Shown: positions 17,220 through 26,189 of the stretch, in pieces
Numbering within the stretch: position 1 is the stretch's first letter
Layout: each line of letters begins with the position of its first letter
Notes under the pieces: generated by a model
Told to the model about the DNA's origin: nothing
Databases searched by the model: none
What the model saw: only the letters and a program-made list of their open reading frames with translations
Program-made: the position numbers and the translations under genes
NCBI GenBank assembly: GCA_964385995.1
Contig: CAYLRF010000005.1
Coordinates: 1 to 42,611 of the forward strand
DNA: 42,611 nt
Direction of reading: 5' to 3'
DNA from: CAYLRF01 sp964385995
GTDB taxonomy: Bacteria; Bacillota; Clostridia; Lachnospirales; Lachnospiraceae

Positions 17220-18262
17220 CTGTTCGCGTGAAATCTCCCGGCGATAAATTCTTCCTCCCCCGCGCAGGTGATGAAGGTCTGGACGTCCTTTATGTTTTCT
17301 GTCAGATATTCCTGTCTGCTTTTATCAAGCTCCGATAAGACGTCGTCCAGAAGAAGGATCGGGGCGTCTCCGTTTCGCAGCCTCATTATCTCTATTTCCG
17401 CCATCTTTAGCGACAGAGCCGCCGTCCTCTGCTGTCCCTGCGAGCCGTATTTTCGCATATCCATATCTTCGCAAAGGAAATAAATATCGTCCCTGTGCGG
17501 CCCCGCGAGAGTCGTCTTCGCGAGTATGTCTTTTTTTCTGTTCTGTCTTAAAACCGCGGCGAAATCGTCCCCTTTAAAAGACGATTCATACATCAACTTT
17601 AAAGTTTCCTTTCCACCCGAAAGTTTTAAGTGAATGTCTTTTATGATATTATTTAATTGCGAAAGAAATTCTTTTCTTTCTTTTATGATGTTGTTTCCGT
17701 ATTTTACCAGCTGCTCATCCCAGACGTCGATCGTGTCCGTCAAGTCGCTTCTGTCGTTTAAGTCCTTAAGCAGCTTATTTCTCTGATTTATGACCCTGTT
17801 GTAATTTGAAAGGTCGCTTAGGTAGACTTTATCAAGCTGCGAAAGTTCCAGATCGAGAAATCTTCTTCTTTCTCCCGGCCCGTCTTTTATGATCCGTAAA
17901 TCCTCCGGAGAAAAAAAAACCACATTCATAAGTCCCAGAAGATCCCCGGCCCGCTGCAGAGGGATATGATTTACGGCCAGACCCTTCGCGCTGTTTTTCT
18001 TTAGGTGAACGTCTATCGTATATGATGTGCCCTTTTTCTCGATAACGGCTTCGATATGGGCTTCTTCCTCGCCCATCTTTATCATTTCCCTGTCTTTCGC
18101 GCCCCTATGCGACTTCGTGGTCGCGGCGAGATAGACGGCTTCCAATATATTCGTCTTTCCCTGAGCGTTCTCACCGTAAAATATGTTCGTCTGCGCGTCA
18201 GGCGTCAGCGCCAAAAGGTCATAATTCCTGAAATTTTTAAGTTTCAAGGTCTTTAAAATCAT
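17220..18262 (-). CDS. recF: DNA replication/repair protein RecF, C-terminus lost in gap
   Basis: The 347 visible residues of an SMC-like ABC ATPase; relatives have 360-370, so only the tail is missing. MILKTLKLKNFRNYDLL is the standard RecF start, Walker A is GENAQGKTNILEAVY, the signature SQGQQRTAALSLKMAEIE lies near residue 300, and Walker B with the D-loop is PILLLDDVLSELDKSR. RecF loads RecA at gaps together with RecO and RecR. The ATG at 18262 is chosen from family alignment although no strong Shine-Dalgarno sequence is seen; a GTG at 18289 would add nine residues. It lies 117 nt after the S4 protein gene in the dnaA-dnaN-S4-recF order typical of Bacillota. Confidence 0.95.
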
Positions 18263-18379
18263 ACGCGAATCATAAATTTTATGCTTCACAAACTCTATTC
18301 ACCACAGGATGTTTATGCCGGTTGATGAAGTTTATTTGTCTTTATTAACCGTTTTTCACTTAGAGATCTTTATAATCGT

Positions 18380-18589
18380 TCACTTCGCAATCTTGATTGT
18401 CTCGCCCTGTATCTCGATTTCATCCCCGGCGTATAATTTTCTTCCGCGCCGAAGCTCTTTTTCGCCGTTCACGTCGGCGAGGCCGTTTTGTATGAAGATC
18501 TTCGCCTCCGCTCCGCTTCTAGCCACCCCGGCGGCCTTAAGAGCCTGACCTAAGGTTATATATTCATCCTTAAGCTTTATTCTCATCAT
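18380..18589 (-). CDS. yaaA: S4-domain RNA-binding protein, YaaA type
   Basis: A 69-residue protein that is little more than an S4 domain: ITLGQALKAAGVARSGAEAKIFIQNGLADVNGEKELRRGRKLYAGDEI. This is the YaaA/RlbA-like protein normally found between dnaN and recF in Bacillota; it is thought to bind RNA, perhaps in ribosome assembly. The start is either of two adjacent ATGs (18589 or 18586); the Shine-Dalgarno sequence is weak. The 108 nt separating it from dnaN are pyrimidine-rich on the plus strand, and on the minus strand contain GCGACAGGCG twice. Confidence 0.92.
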   Translation of the reverse strand: MMRIKLKDEYITLGQALKAAGVARSGAEAKIFIQNGLADVNGEKELRRGRKLYAGDEIEIQGETIKIAK

Positions 18590-18697
18590 GGTCTTTTTTT
18601 ATTTCCGTTCGCTTATTTTGCCTGTCTTCTTTTTTTCCCGCCTGTCGCTACCGTTTTTTTTCGCCTGTCGCCGTTATCCCTTTTAAGATATCCCGAT

Positions 18698-19813
18698 TTA
18701 AACCGCGTTGATATTTACCGGAAGTATCAGGTAGAGGTAGCTTTCCCCGTCGTTTTTTATGACACACGGCGAGAGAGGATTGGTGAAATAAAGGCTCACA
18801 TCCTCGTCTCCTATCGCCCTGAGCGCGTCCGAGAGAAATTTCGGATTAAAGCCTATCATAAGGTCGCCACCTGTCTTTTCATTTACGTCCAATTCGTCGT
18901 TCATGGAGCCTATCTGCGATATGATCTGCGCCTGCACCACATTGTCCGTTATGTTAAGCACCAGCGGTTTCTTGTCGCTCTCGCTTATGAGAAGCGACGC
19001 CCTGTCTATGCAGCTTAATAGTATTTTTTTATTTATCAGAACTTTCGTGTCAAAGCTTACGGGTATCATGCGGTCCACTCCGAAATACTTCCCCTCGATA
19101 AGTCTGGACACGACAACCGTGTCGTCAAATTCGAAGACGATATGATTCAGTGTGAAGTATATATCGACAGTTTTCTCGGCGTCGCCGATAAGTATCCTCG
19201 CTATCTCGTTTACCGTCTTTCCCGAAACGATGGCGCTCGCGGATTCGATATTGCCGTCGATCTCCATTTTCCTTATGGCTATCCTGTGTCCGTCAAGCGC
19301 TATGATACGGAAAATATTGTCGCGCACCTCGAAATATTCGCTGCATATTATTTTGTTTGTGTCGTCTTCGGACACGGAGAAAATGGTCTGGTTTATCATT
19401 TCCTTCAGGGAAAACTGGGAAAGCGAAATTTTATTATTTCTTTCGACCTCGGGCAGGTAGGCGAACTCCTCTCCGTCGATGTAAGAAAGGACGAACCTAG
19501 ATTTCTCGCAGGTGATGGAAAGTTTTCCGTCGGGAACGCTCTCTATCACCACGTCGCTGTCGGGAAGGCTGCGCACTATTTCCGAGAAAACTTTCGCGTT
19601 TACGGCGACTCTCCCGCCTTTTATGACGTCTCCGTCGAACACGGTTTCGATGCCGAGCTCGGTATCGTTAGCCGTCAAAGTGATCCGCCCGGTGCTTTCG
19701 TCCCCTTCTATCAGGATACACACCTGTATCGGCAGGGTAGTACGCGCCGGAACGGCCTTCGACACTATATTCACACCTTTTTGCAATTGATTTTTAAGGC
19801 AGGCGATCTTCAT
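18698..19813 (-). CDS. dnaN: DNA polymerase III beta subunit (sliding clamp)
   Basis: A 371-residue clamp of standard length with the three repeated domains. Typical segments are the start MKIACLKNQLQKGVNIVSKAV, the middle RIIALDGHRIAIRKMEI, and the C-terminal end PCVIKNDGESYLYLILPVNI, which corresponds to the family's MPMRL region with a substituted last residue pattern. It encircles DNA and tethers polymerase III and many repair proteins. AGAGGAGAAA precedes the ATG. It follows dnaA, but 479 nt apart, so it may have its own promoter in that interval. Confidence 0.98.
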   Translation of the reverse strand: MKIACLKNQLQKGVNIVSKAVPARTTLPIQVCILIEGDESTGRITLTANDTELGIETVFDGDVIKGGRVAVNAKVFSEIVRSLPDSDVVIESVPDGKLSITCEKSRFVLSYIDGEEFAYLPEVERNNKISLSQFSLKEMINQTIFSVSEDDTNKIICSEYFEVRDNIFRIIALDGHRIAIRKMEIDGNIESASAIVSGKTVNEIARILIGDAEKTVDIYFTLNHIVFEFDDTVVVSRLIEGKYFGVDRMIPVSFDTKVLINKKILLSCIDRASLLISESDKKPLVLNITDNVVQAQIISQIGSMNDELDVNEKTGGDLMIGFNPKFLSDALRAIGDEDVSLYFTNPLSPCVIKNDGESYLYLILPVNINAV

Positions 19814-20292
19814 TTTCTCCTCTTTTCCGAAAGTTTACTTGCAAACTTTCTTCGCTTGCTTCATTGTGGCTTATTGTATTATTATTTGTGCTTTATTGTA
19901 TTATTATATCCCGTCTTTTTTGGATATCCGCTCCCGTCATCGCATACACATGCCCTTTATCATTTTTCGCTTTTTATCATCGTGTTTAACTTTTTTTATC
20001 GCGATGTCGTCATGTTCATAATCTCCTTCCGCGCCTTTTTGCGGATAACGAAAATATGCGCGCGCCGATCCGTGTGTTAATTATATTTAACCGGTAGTAG
20101 CAGTAATAGGACGGTGGAAATGTTGATAACGGCAAACTGCCTTTGAAAATACGTGCTTTACGGCAGTGATAAATGTGTCGAAGCTGACAGGATAAAATGT
20201 GAACAGCGTTGACAATTTATAAGATGAAAATATGTCCTAAAAGTTATGCACTTATAATCAGCCGTCTTTCCACATCGCGCTAACATATTTGT
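19814..20292. other. dnaA-dnaN intergenic region (479 bp)
   Basis: No gene is seen; a plus-strand frame through it continues from dnaN antisense and is taken as a shadow. It is AT-rich and has a 15-bp direct repeat, TTATTGTATTATTAT at 19871-19885 and 19893-19907 (22-bp period). DnaA-box-like words are TGTTGATAA (20121-20129) and TTATGCACT (20244-20252). A second unwinding or DnaA-binding site of a bipartite origin, or the dnaN promoter, may lie here; neither is proven. Confidence 0.5.
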
Positions 20293-21669
20293 CTACGCGG
20301 GCAGGATCTTCTTCTTCAATATGTCAAGAGTGTTAAAAAGCGCCTCGTCGGTCTTTGAGTCTTCCGCTATCTTATTTATACCGTGGCTTATGGTGGCGTG
20401 ATCGCGCCCGCCCAGCGTGATACCGATGGTTTTTAACGGTGTGTCCGTAAGCTCCCGGCAAAGATACATCACAATCTGGCGGGGCACGGCGATGTTCGCG
20501 CTGCGCTTACTTCCTTTTAAGTCCATGACCGATACGGAGAAATGCTCCGCCACCGCCTCAAGTATCAGTTCCGGCGTGACTTTTCTCTTTTCCACCGGGC
20601 TTATGAGATCCTTTAGGGTCTCTTCGGCAAGACTCAGCGTTATTTTCTCGTTTTTTAATTTATGAAGAGCGATAAGCTTATTAAGCGATCCTTCAAGCTC
20701 GCGGATGTTGGACTTTACGTTCGCGGCGATGTACTGTAGGACTTCGTCCGGGATGTTGTACTGTTCCAGACGGTCGATTTCGATCTTCTTTTTCAGTATG
20801 GCCATCCTCGTCTCGTAATCGGGAGCCGAGATATCCGCGATAAGTCCGCACTCGAAACGGGTGCGCAGCCGCACTTCCAGAGTCTCTATGTCTTTCGGCG
20901 GCCTGTCGCTGGAAATTATTATCTGTTTGCCCGCCATGAACAGATGGTTGAAAGTGTGGAAAAACTCTTCCTGCGTGCCGGATTTTCCTATGATAAACTG
21001 TATGTCGTCGACCAGCAGCACGTCCATGTTGCGGTATTTCTCACGGAAAGCGTTCATCGCGAGGTCATTTCCGGTTTTACCGCTTTTTAAGGCGTTTATC
21101 AGGTCTGTCGTAAATTTCTCGCTCGTCACGTAAAGCACTTTTTTCGACGGATCGTTTTCCAATATGTAATGAGCTATGGAATGCATGAGGTGAGTCTTGC
21201 CGAGTCCCACTCCCCCGTAGAGGAAAAGGGGATTGTAGAGCTCTCCCGGCGACTCGGCGACCGCGACCGACGCCGCGTGAGCGAAAGTATTGTTATTGCC
21301 CACGACGAACGTGTCAAACGTATACTTGTCATTAAGATTCGCTTCCTCGAAAATATTTTTCGAGCCTTTTGTCATACGGGAAGAGCCGTCCGCTCCCATA
21401 GAGGCAAAGCGCGGATCATCCCCCGAGATGAATTTTACCTCGTATTCCTCGCCCGTCACTTCGGCTATGCATACCTGAAAAGGAAGAAGATATTTCTGAG
21501 TGATGTAACCGATACTGGCTTTAAGGGGAACGAGTATATAGACTGTGGAACCCTCGACGGCCGTCACTTTAAGAGGCAAAATCCATGTTTTAAACGAGAC
21601 ATCCGAAAGACCGTACTCGGCTTTTAAGTTCGTGAGTATGTCATCCCAATTACTTGTGACCTTATCCAT
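20293..21669 (-). CDS. dnaA: Chromosomal replication initiator DnaA
   Basis: A 458-residue DnaA with all four domains. Domain I is at the start (WDDILTNLKAEYG, SFKTWILPLK), and a short linker follows. The AAA+ domain has Walker A GGVGLGKTH at about 152-160, Walker B LLVDDIQFI, sensor 1 IIISSDRPPKDI and sensor 2 NIRELEGSL. The DNA-binding domain IV carries the signature GGRDHATISHGINKI. It binds 9-mer DnaA boxes, melts the origin and recruits the helicase, here probably with the DnaD- and DnaC-like proteins encoded at 36-39 kb. The start at 21669 fits the family; DnaA-box-like TTATCCATG overlaps the start codon, and boxes flank the promoter, suggesting autoregulation. Confidence 0.99.
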   Translation of the reverse strand: MDKVTSNWDDILTNLKAEYGLSDVSFKTWILPLKVTAVEGSTVYILVPLKASIGYITQKYLLPFQVCIAEVTGEEYEVKFISGDDPRFASMGADGSSRMTKGSKNIFEEANLNDKYTFDTFVVGNNNTFAHAASVAVAESPGELYNPLFLYGGVGLGKTHLMHSIAHYILENDPSKKVLYVTSEKFTTDLINALKSGKTGNDLAMNAFREKYRNMDVLLVDDIQFIIGKSGTQEEFFHTFNHLFMAGKQIIISSDRPPKDIETLEVRLRTRFECGLIADISAPDYETRMAILKKKIEIDRLEQYNIPDEVLQYIAANVKSNIRELEGSLNKLIALHKLKNEKITLSLAEETLKDLISPVEKRKVTPELILEAVAEHFSVSVMDLKGSKRSANIAVPRQIVMYLCRELTDTPLKTIGITLGGRDHATISHGINKIAEDSKTDEALFNTLDILKKKILPA

Positions 21670-21989
21670 GTGAAACTTCTCTTAAACTCCTTAAACTCTT
21701 GACACTAATTGTCCACATATTCTAAATCAAAGGGGGGTTATTTTCAAGCTCCAAACAGTGTGGATAACTATTCAAACTATGTGAAACAGTGGTAAAAACG
21801 GGGTAATTTCGAGTAAAAAATTTTTAAATTAACAACTTATCAACACGGAAACGGGGAGTTATCCACATTTTGTTGATAAATCGCCGCCATTTTGTCCTTG
21901 ACGGGTTTACTGTTCTTTAATATAATTAGCCCTGCTGTTTTTTGCCAAAAAACCTTACGGTTTTCGTATTTAAAGGGGGATATACCGAT
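21670..21989. other. oriC: Probable oriC: dnaA-rpmH intergenic region with DnaA boxes
   Basis: This 320-bp interval separates the leftward from the rightward genes. DnaA boxes seen are TTGTCCACA (21709-21717), TGTGGATAA (21759-21767, perfect), TTATCAACA (21837-21845), TTATCCACA (21859-21867, perfect) and TGTTGATAA (21871-21879). An AT-rich stretch at 21804-21840, adjacent to the box cluster, is a candidate unwinding element. Position and strand switch support origin function; no GC-skew calculation was made. Confidence 0.8.
21719..21747 (-). promoter_or_regulatory. dnaA promoter
   Basis: On the minus strand TTGAAA (21742-21747) and TAGAAT (21719-21724) are separated by 17 bp. Start-side DnaA box TTGTCCACA (21709-21717) and upstream box TGTGGATAA (21759-21767) flank it, a layout expected for DnaA autorepression. 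Confidence 0.65.
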
Positions 21990-22124
21990 ATGAAGATGAC
22001 TTATCAGCCTAATAAAAGGAAAAGGAAAAAAGTCCACGGATTTCGCGCGAGGATGAAAACGCCGGGAGGAAGAAAGGTTCTGGCAGCCAGAAGAAGAAAA
22101 GGAAGAAAAGTACTTACTGCTTAA
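21990..22124 (+). CDS. rpmH: 50S ribosomal protein L34
   Basis: A 44-residue, very basic protein that matches bacterial L34 throughout: MKMTYQPNKRKRKKVHGF then RMKTPGGRKVLAARRRKGRK. It belongs to the large ribosomal subunit. An upstream in-frame ATG at 21942 would add 16 residues unlike L34, so 21990, the family start, is used. It is the first rightward gene from the origin and heads the rpmH-rnpA-yidD-yidC-jag unit. Confidence 0.98.
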   Translation: MKMTYQPNKRKRKKVHGFRARMKTPGGRKVLAARRRKGRKVLTA

Positions 22125-22150
22125 GGCCGCAGATATGTGGCCTTTTCTTT
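22123..22150 (+). terminator. Terminator-like hairpin between rpmH and rnpA (attenuator)
   Basis: AAGGCC (22123-22128) and GGCCTT (22139-22144) form a stem with a 10-nt loop, followed by a T-rich TTCTTTT. The stem begins inside the rpmH stop codon and ends 32 nt before rnpA. Partial termination would make more L34 than RNase P protein, as is usual for this operon. Confidence 0.6.
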
Positions 22151-22175
22151 TATGCCGAAAAGGACGCGGCGGCGC

Positions 22176-22511
22176 ATGAGATTTTCCGAATCGCTGAAAA
22201 AAAAAGGGGATTTTAAGAGAGTATACGAGAAAGGCACGTCCCGCGCCGACAGATACCTGGTCATGTATGTGCTGAGGGGAGAGAAAGGCCGCAACAGACT
22301 GGGGATATCGGTCAGCAAAAAGGTGGGAAACAGCGTAGTAAGGCACAGGCTGACGAGACTTGTAAGGGAAGCCTACCGTCTGAATGAGGAAAGATTTAAG
22401 GCAGGATACGATATCACGGTCATATGCAGGATGAGCGCGAAAGGGCGTTCATATAAGGAAATAGAAGACTCACTTCTCTATCTGGCCGAAAAAAATGAAG
22501 TCATCCTCTGA
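22176..22511 (+). CDS. rnpA: Ribonuclease P protein component
   Basis: A 111-residue basic protein. SESLKKKGDFKRVYEKG, RLGISVSKKVGNSVVRHRLTRLVREAYR is the RNase P protein signature (RNR motif region). It assists the RNA subunit in maturing tRNA 5' ends. The ATG at 22176 begins at the conserved MRFSESLKK and has AAAGGA 12 nt upstream; an ATG at 22152 and a GTG at 22137 lie within or just after the terminator-like hairpin and are less likely. Confidence 0.96.
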   Translation: MRFSESLKKKGDFKRVYEKGTSRADRYLVMYVLRGEKGRNRLGISVSKKVGNSVVRHRLTRLVREAYRLNEERFKAGYDITVICRMSAKGRSYKEIEDSLLYLAEKNEVIL

Positions 22512-22592
22512 TTTTACGGAAAAGAAAAGCAACCTTCAAACAGGCGGCATAACCTTCAGAAGCGAAAAATAAGAGGTTCGCGGTATCCGAAG

Positions 22593-22805
22593 ATGAAAAG
22601 AGTTCTCATAAAACTCATCGGCTTTTACAGGAAGTATTTATCGTCACTTAAGAAGGCGCCTACCTGTAAATACATACCCACGTGTTCGGAATACGCTCTC
22701 ACCGCGATCGAAAAATACGGAGCGTTAAAAGGATCGGCGCTGGCGGTTAAAAGGATACTTCGCTGCAATCCCTTTTCAAAGGGAGGATACGATCCGGTTC
22801 CGTGA
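22593..22805 (+). CDS. yidD: Membrane protein insertion efficiency factor YidD
   Basis: A 70-residue protein with the YidD core: IGFYRKYLSSLKK, then CKYIPTCSEYALTAIEKYGALKG, and the end LRCNPFSKGGYDPVP with its conserved Cys and GG(Y/H)DPVP. It is an inner-face membrane-associated helper of YidC-dependent insertion. Its place between rnpA and yidC is conserved in bacteria. The visible Shine-Dalgarno sequence is weak (AGAGG about 17 nt upstream). Confidence 0.96.
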   Translation: MKRVLIKLIGFYRKYLSSLKKAPTCKYIPTCSEYALTAIEKYGALKGSALAVKRILRCNPFSKGGYDPVP

Positions 22806-22909
22806 CAGCCTCGATCCGCGGAAAGAGGAAAGAGTCGCCATTTAAGTATATTGAACCGGGTAATTTCGGAAATTTTTAAGATAACACGGACAGAATCAGG
22901 ATAGATAAA

Positions 22910-24217
22910 ATGGCAATACTGCTTACAAAAAGCGGGGGACTTTTCGGCCCGATAGCGAGAGTTCTCGGCTTTCTGATGAACGGAATATTTTCTGCGCTCA
23001 GCATGATCGGTATCGAAAATATCGGTCTCAGCATCATATTCTTCACCATCGTCACATATACCATTCTTTTGCCTCTTACCGTCAAACAACAGAAAAATAC
23101 CAAAGTCATGGCCGTGATGAACCCCGAGATACAGGCTTTGCAAAAGAAGTACGAGGGGAAAAAAGATACCGAGTCCATGACGAAAATGCAGGAGGAGACG
23201 AAGCTTATTTACGACAAATACGGCACCTCCCCGACGGGAGGATGTCTGGGGTCGTTTATACAGCTTCCCATACTCTTCGCGCTCTGGCCGGTGATACAGA
23301 ACATACCCGCCTACGTGACCAAGGTGAAAAACGCTTATATGCCGCTCGTAAAAGGCATAAAAGCCACCGACGGTTACAGAAAGATTATGGAGAAAATAGG
23401 AACGACAGGCTCCATTTTCATAGATCCGAAAAAGCGCAGCTATACCAAAAGCAATACTCTGATAGACGTATTGTATAAATTTCAGGACTCAAACTGGAAA
23501 GATCTGCAGTCGAAATTCCCGAATCTGAAAGAGACCATCGCCTCCACCAAGGAAAAAGTCACTTCGATGAATTCCTTCTGCGGTATCAATCTGGCCGAGA
23601 CGCCGACCACGATGTTTAAAGACGCGATCTCGCGGGGATGGTCCGCGGCCATGATAGGCATGATCATCGCGGCAGTCGCCATTCCCATACTCGCGGGCGT
23701 GACGCAGTGGATAAATACCGTAGTCGCGCAGAAGGCCTCCGAGACGCCCGCCGATAAAGATAAGAAAAAAAATGAAAATCCGACGATGCAGTCCATGAAT
23801 ATCATGATGAAAATCATGCCGCTCGTCTCGGTCGTTATGTGTTTTACGATGCCGACGGGCCTCGGGCTGTACTGGATCGCGAGCGCGGTGGTGAGGACAG
23901 TGCAGCAGTTTTTCGTGAACAAACATCTGGAGAAAAAGACTGTAGAGGCCATAGTAGAAGAAAACGCGGCGAAAGCGGAGAAGAAGAGAAAGAAGAAAGG
24001 CAGTGTGCAGGCCGAGACATTAAACAGGATGGCCACGACGAGTACGAAGAATCTGGCGCGTAACGATGCGGGTGAGGAAAATAAAGGCGACTCGCGAAAG
24101 AACGCGGGTACCGGAAATGACACATATCAGAGAGAAGCGCGGCCGGGGAGTCTCGCTTCCAAGGCCAATATGGTGAGGGATTTTAATAACAGAAATCAGC
24201 AGGGGGGATCCAAATGA
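22910..24217 (+). CDS. yidC: YidC/Oxa1 family membrane protein insertase
   Basis: A 435-residue insertase of the Gram-positive (SpoIIIJ-like) type without the large Gram-negative periplasmic domain. The Oxa1 core starts with IGLSIIFFTIVTYTILLPLTVKQQ, then the cytoplasmic hairpin with MNPEIQALQKKY, then SPTGGCLGSFIQLPILFALW, and the last helices MKIMPLVSVVMCFTMPTGLGLYWIASAVVRTVQQFF. An external loop of about 100 residues (NAYMPL to ISRGW) is longer than in Bacillus. The C-terminal 100 residues are lysine-rich and cytoplasmic, as expected for ribosome contact. AGGAT is 7 nt before the ATG. The stop overlaps the next start (ATGA). Confidence 0.97.
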   Translation: MAILLTKSGGLFGPIARVLGFLMNGIFSALSMIGIENIGLSIIFFTIVTYTILLPLTVKQQKNTKVMAVMNPEIQALQKKYEGKKDTESMTKMQEETKLIYDKYGTSPTGGCLGSFIQLPILFALWPVIQNIPAYVTKVKNAYMPLVKGIKATDGYRKIMEKIGTTGSIFIDPKKRSYTKSNTLIDVLYKFQDSNWKDLQSKFPNLKETIASTKEKVTSMNSFCGINLAETPTTMFKDAISRGWSAAMIGMIIAAVAIPILAGVTQWINTVVAQKASETPADKDKKKNENPTMQSMNIMMKIMPLVSVVMCFTMPTGLGLYWIASAVVRTVQQFFVNKHLEKKTVEAIVEENAAKAEKKRKKKGSVQAETLNRMATTSTKNLARNDAGEENKGDSRKNAGTGNDTYQREARPGSLASKANMVRDFNNRNQQGGSK

Positions 24218-25029
24218 ATAAGAGGGAAAAAGAAAGAGAAGTAACGGTATCCGCGAAGACGGTGGAGGACGCGCTGATTGAGGCGGGATTGCAGCTGGGG
24301 CTTGTAAGCGCCGATATCGACTACGAAGTGATAGCGGAAGGAACGCCCGGATTTTTGGGAATCGGTAAAAGACAGGCTGTCATAAGGGCGTGGAAAAAGA
24401 AAGACATCGAAGGCGATAAGACGGACGTTAAATCGGATGAAGAGATCGACGGAGATTCCGTGGAAAATCCCGAAAAGCCCGTTCAAGAAGCCGGCGATAC
24501 GGAGAATAAGGATCGCGGGAATAAGGATCACGGGGAGAGAGAGGAAAAACCGAACTTCGAGCCGATTCTTCCCGAGACAAGGACAGCGTGCGAAAAGTTT
24601 CTGGCCGCGGTCTTTGAAGCGATGGAGATGGACGTGAAGCTTACGAGTGAGGTGGACGAGGACGGCGCTTTAAATATAAACATGGAAGGCGAGCGTATGG
24701 GTCTTCTTATCGGAAAAAGAGGCCAGACGCTGGACGCTCTCCAATATCTCACGAATCGCGTGGCGGGCAAGGCTCAGGGCGGATATGTGAGAGTAAAGCT
24801 GGATACCGAAAATTACCGCGCCAGAAGAAAAGAGACGCTTGAAAGTCTGGCGAGGAACATGGCGAGCAAGGCGAAGCGCACAAGACGTCCCGTGGAACTT
24901 GATCCGATGAATCCCTACGAGAGAAGGATCATTCACACTGCGCTGCAGGATGTACCGGACATCACGACATACAGCCGAGGAGAGGAACCGTACAGGAAAG
25001 TCATCGTGGAGTATAAGAGGGCAAGATAG
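24214..25029 (+). CDS. khpB: RNA-binding protein KhpB (Jag)
   Basis: A 271-residue protein with three domains: Jag_N (TVSAKTVEDALIEAGLQLGL to GFLGIGKRQAVIRAW, residues 10-70), an acidic linker to about 120, a KH domain with LIGKRGQTLDALQYLTN, and a C-terminal R3H domain with NPYERRIIHTALQD. KhpB binds RNA with KhpA and influences cell division and elongation. AGGGGGGAT precedes the start, which overlaps the yidC stop by four bases, indicating translational coupling. Confidence 0.96.
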   Translation: MNKREKEREVTVSAKTVEDALIEAGLQLGLVSADIDYEVIAEGTPGFLGIGKRQAVIRAWKKKDIEGDKTDVKSDEEIDGDSVENPEKPVQEAGDTENKDRGNKDHGEREEKPNFEPILPETRTACEKFLAAVFEAMEMDVKLTSEVDEDGALNINMEGERMGLLIGKRGQTLDALQYLTNRVAGKAQGGYVRVKLDTENYRARRKETLESLARNMASKAKRTRRPVELDPMNPYERRIIHTALQDVPDITTYSRGEEPYRKVIVEYKRAR

Positions 25030-25042
25030 AGGTCAAAGGTAA

Positions 25043-25142
25043 NNNNNNNNNNNNNNNNNNNNNNNNNNNNNNNNNNNNNNNNNNNNNNNNNNNNNNNNNN
25101 NNNNNNNNNNNNNNNNNNNNNNNNNNNNNNNNNNNNNNNNNN
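25043..25142. other. Assembly gap (100 N) hiding the 5' part of mnmE
   Basis: The flanks do not overlap. MnmE proteins have about 455 residues; the part after the gap supplies only 286, so roughly 170 codons (about 500 bp) are missing and the 100-N length is a placeholder. Confidence 0.92.
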
Positions 25143-26003
25143 TCCTATATAGAGGCGGCGCTGGATGATCCCGAGCACATGAGCCTTGACGGCTTCGCGG
25201 ACGGACTTAAAACCGACATAGAGTGCATGACGGGGGAAATCACAGCTCTCATCGAAACCTTTGAAAACGGCAGGATCATAAAAGAAGGCGTGAAGGTCGC
25301 CATTGTTGGAAAGCCAAACGCCGGCAAATCCTCTCTTCTAAACGCGCTCACCGGCCGCGATAGGGCCATCGTGACGGACATAAAGGGAACCACCCGCGAC
25401 ATATTGGAAGAGGATATAGTGATAGACGGGCTGAATTTCCGTTTCGCCGATATGGCGGGGATCAGGCGGACAGACGACGAGGTCGAGAAAATAGGGGTCG
25501 AAAGAGCGGGCGAATACGTGAAAAACGCCGACGCGGTGCTGTACGTCGTCGATTCCACGCGAAAGCTCGATGAAGATGACGCGGCCATCGCCGCCATGCT
25601 GGAAGGAAAAAGGGCTGTCGCTCTCCTTAATAAGTGCGACTTAAAAAGCGAGATAAGCGAGAAAGACGTGAAAAAGATCGCTGACATCCCGATCATAAAA
25701 ATTTCCGCGAAAGAGGACATTGGTATTTCCGATATGAAAAAATACCTGTCGGGCATGTTTCTGCGCGGGGAGATAAGGTACAATGATGAGGTGACGGTCA
25801 CGAATCTGCGGCACCTTGCGGCGCTAAAAGAGGCAAAAGCGAGCCTTCGCAAAGTGACGGAGGCCATCAGAAGCGGACTGCCGGAGGATTTTTACACAAT
25901 AGATCTCACGGACGCTTATAATTTCCTCGGCCTTATCATAGGAGAACAGGCGGGAGACGATCTCATAGACGAAATCTTCGGCAAATTTTGCGTGGGGAAA
26001 TAA
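25143..26003 (+). CDS. mnmE: tRNA modification GTPase MnmE, N-terminal third missing
   Basis: The visible 286 codons begin in the helical domain (SYIEAALDDPEHMSLDG) and carry the whole G domain: G1 GKPNAGKSS, G2 DIKGTTRD, G3 DMAG (usually DTAG), G4 NKCD and G5 SAK. The C-terminus FCVGK is the conserved catalytic Cys motif FCIGK. With MnmG it makes the (carboxymethyl)aminomethyl group on U34 of certain tRNAs. The tetrahydrofolate-binding N-terminal domain is in the gap. mnmG follows after 186 bp that hold degenerate repeats. Confidence 0.97.
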   Translation, partial: SYIEAALDDPEHMSLDGFADGLKTDIECMTGEITALIETFENGRIIKEGVKVAIVGKPNAGKSSLLNALTGRDRAIVTDIKGTTRDILEEDIVIDGLNFRFADMAGIRRTDDEVEKIGVERAGEYVKNADAVLYVVDSTRKLDEDDAAIAAMLEGKRAVALLNKCDLKSEISEKDVKKIADIPIIKISAKEDIGISDMKKYLSGMFLRGEIRYNDEVTVTNLRHLAALKEAKASLRKVTEAIRSGLPEDFYTIDLTDAYNFLGLIIGEQAGDDLIDEIFGKFCVGK

Positions 26004-26013
26004 GGATTGCCGG

Positions 26014-26145
26014 GCCGTGCAAAATGAGAAGTGCCGGGCCGTGAAAACGAAGAATAAGCGGTGCATTAACAAGCCGAGCCGTGAAAACGGGAAATAAGCT
26101 GAAGGCGTAAGTAAGGCGAAGGCCGTGATAATGAAAAATAAGCCG
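26014..26145. repeat. Degenerate repeats in the mnmE-mnmG intergenic region
   Basis: Four diverged units begin with GCCGTG at 26014, 26038, 26078 and 26122. The last three continue like GCCGTGAAAACGAAGAATAAGC. The AATAAG-type end of the units resembles the end of mnmE itself (GGGGAAATAAGGATTGCC), so they may derive from the gene end. No promoter or hairpin stands out. Confidence 0.6.
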
Positions 26146-26189
26146 AGGGAGTAAGTAATTCAAAAGAAGTGGGATTTCGCGAAAATAAC

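Noticed and set aside
19871..19907. 15-bp direct repeats that might be iterons or a CRISPR
   Set aside because: Only two copies are present, in AT-rich DNA, with no array or cas gene in the window.
19142..20080. A 312-codon plus-strand frame
   Set aside because: Two thirds of it is antisense to dnaN; the remainder is low-complexity, AT-rich intergenic sequence without a start signal.
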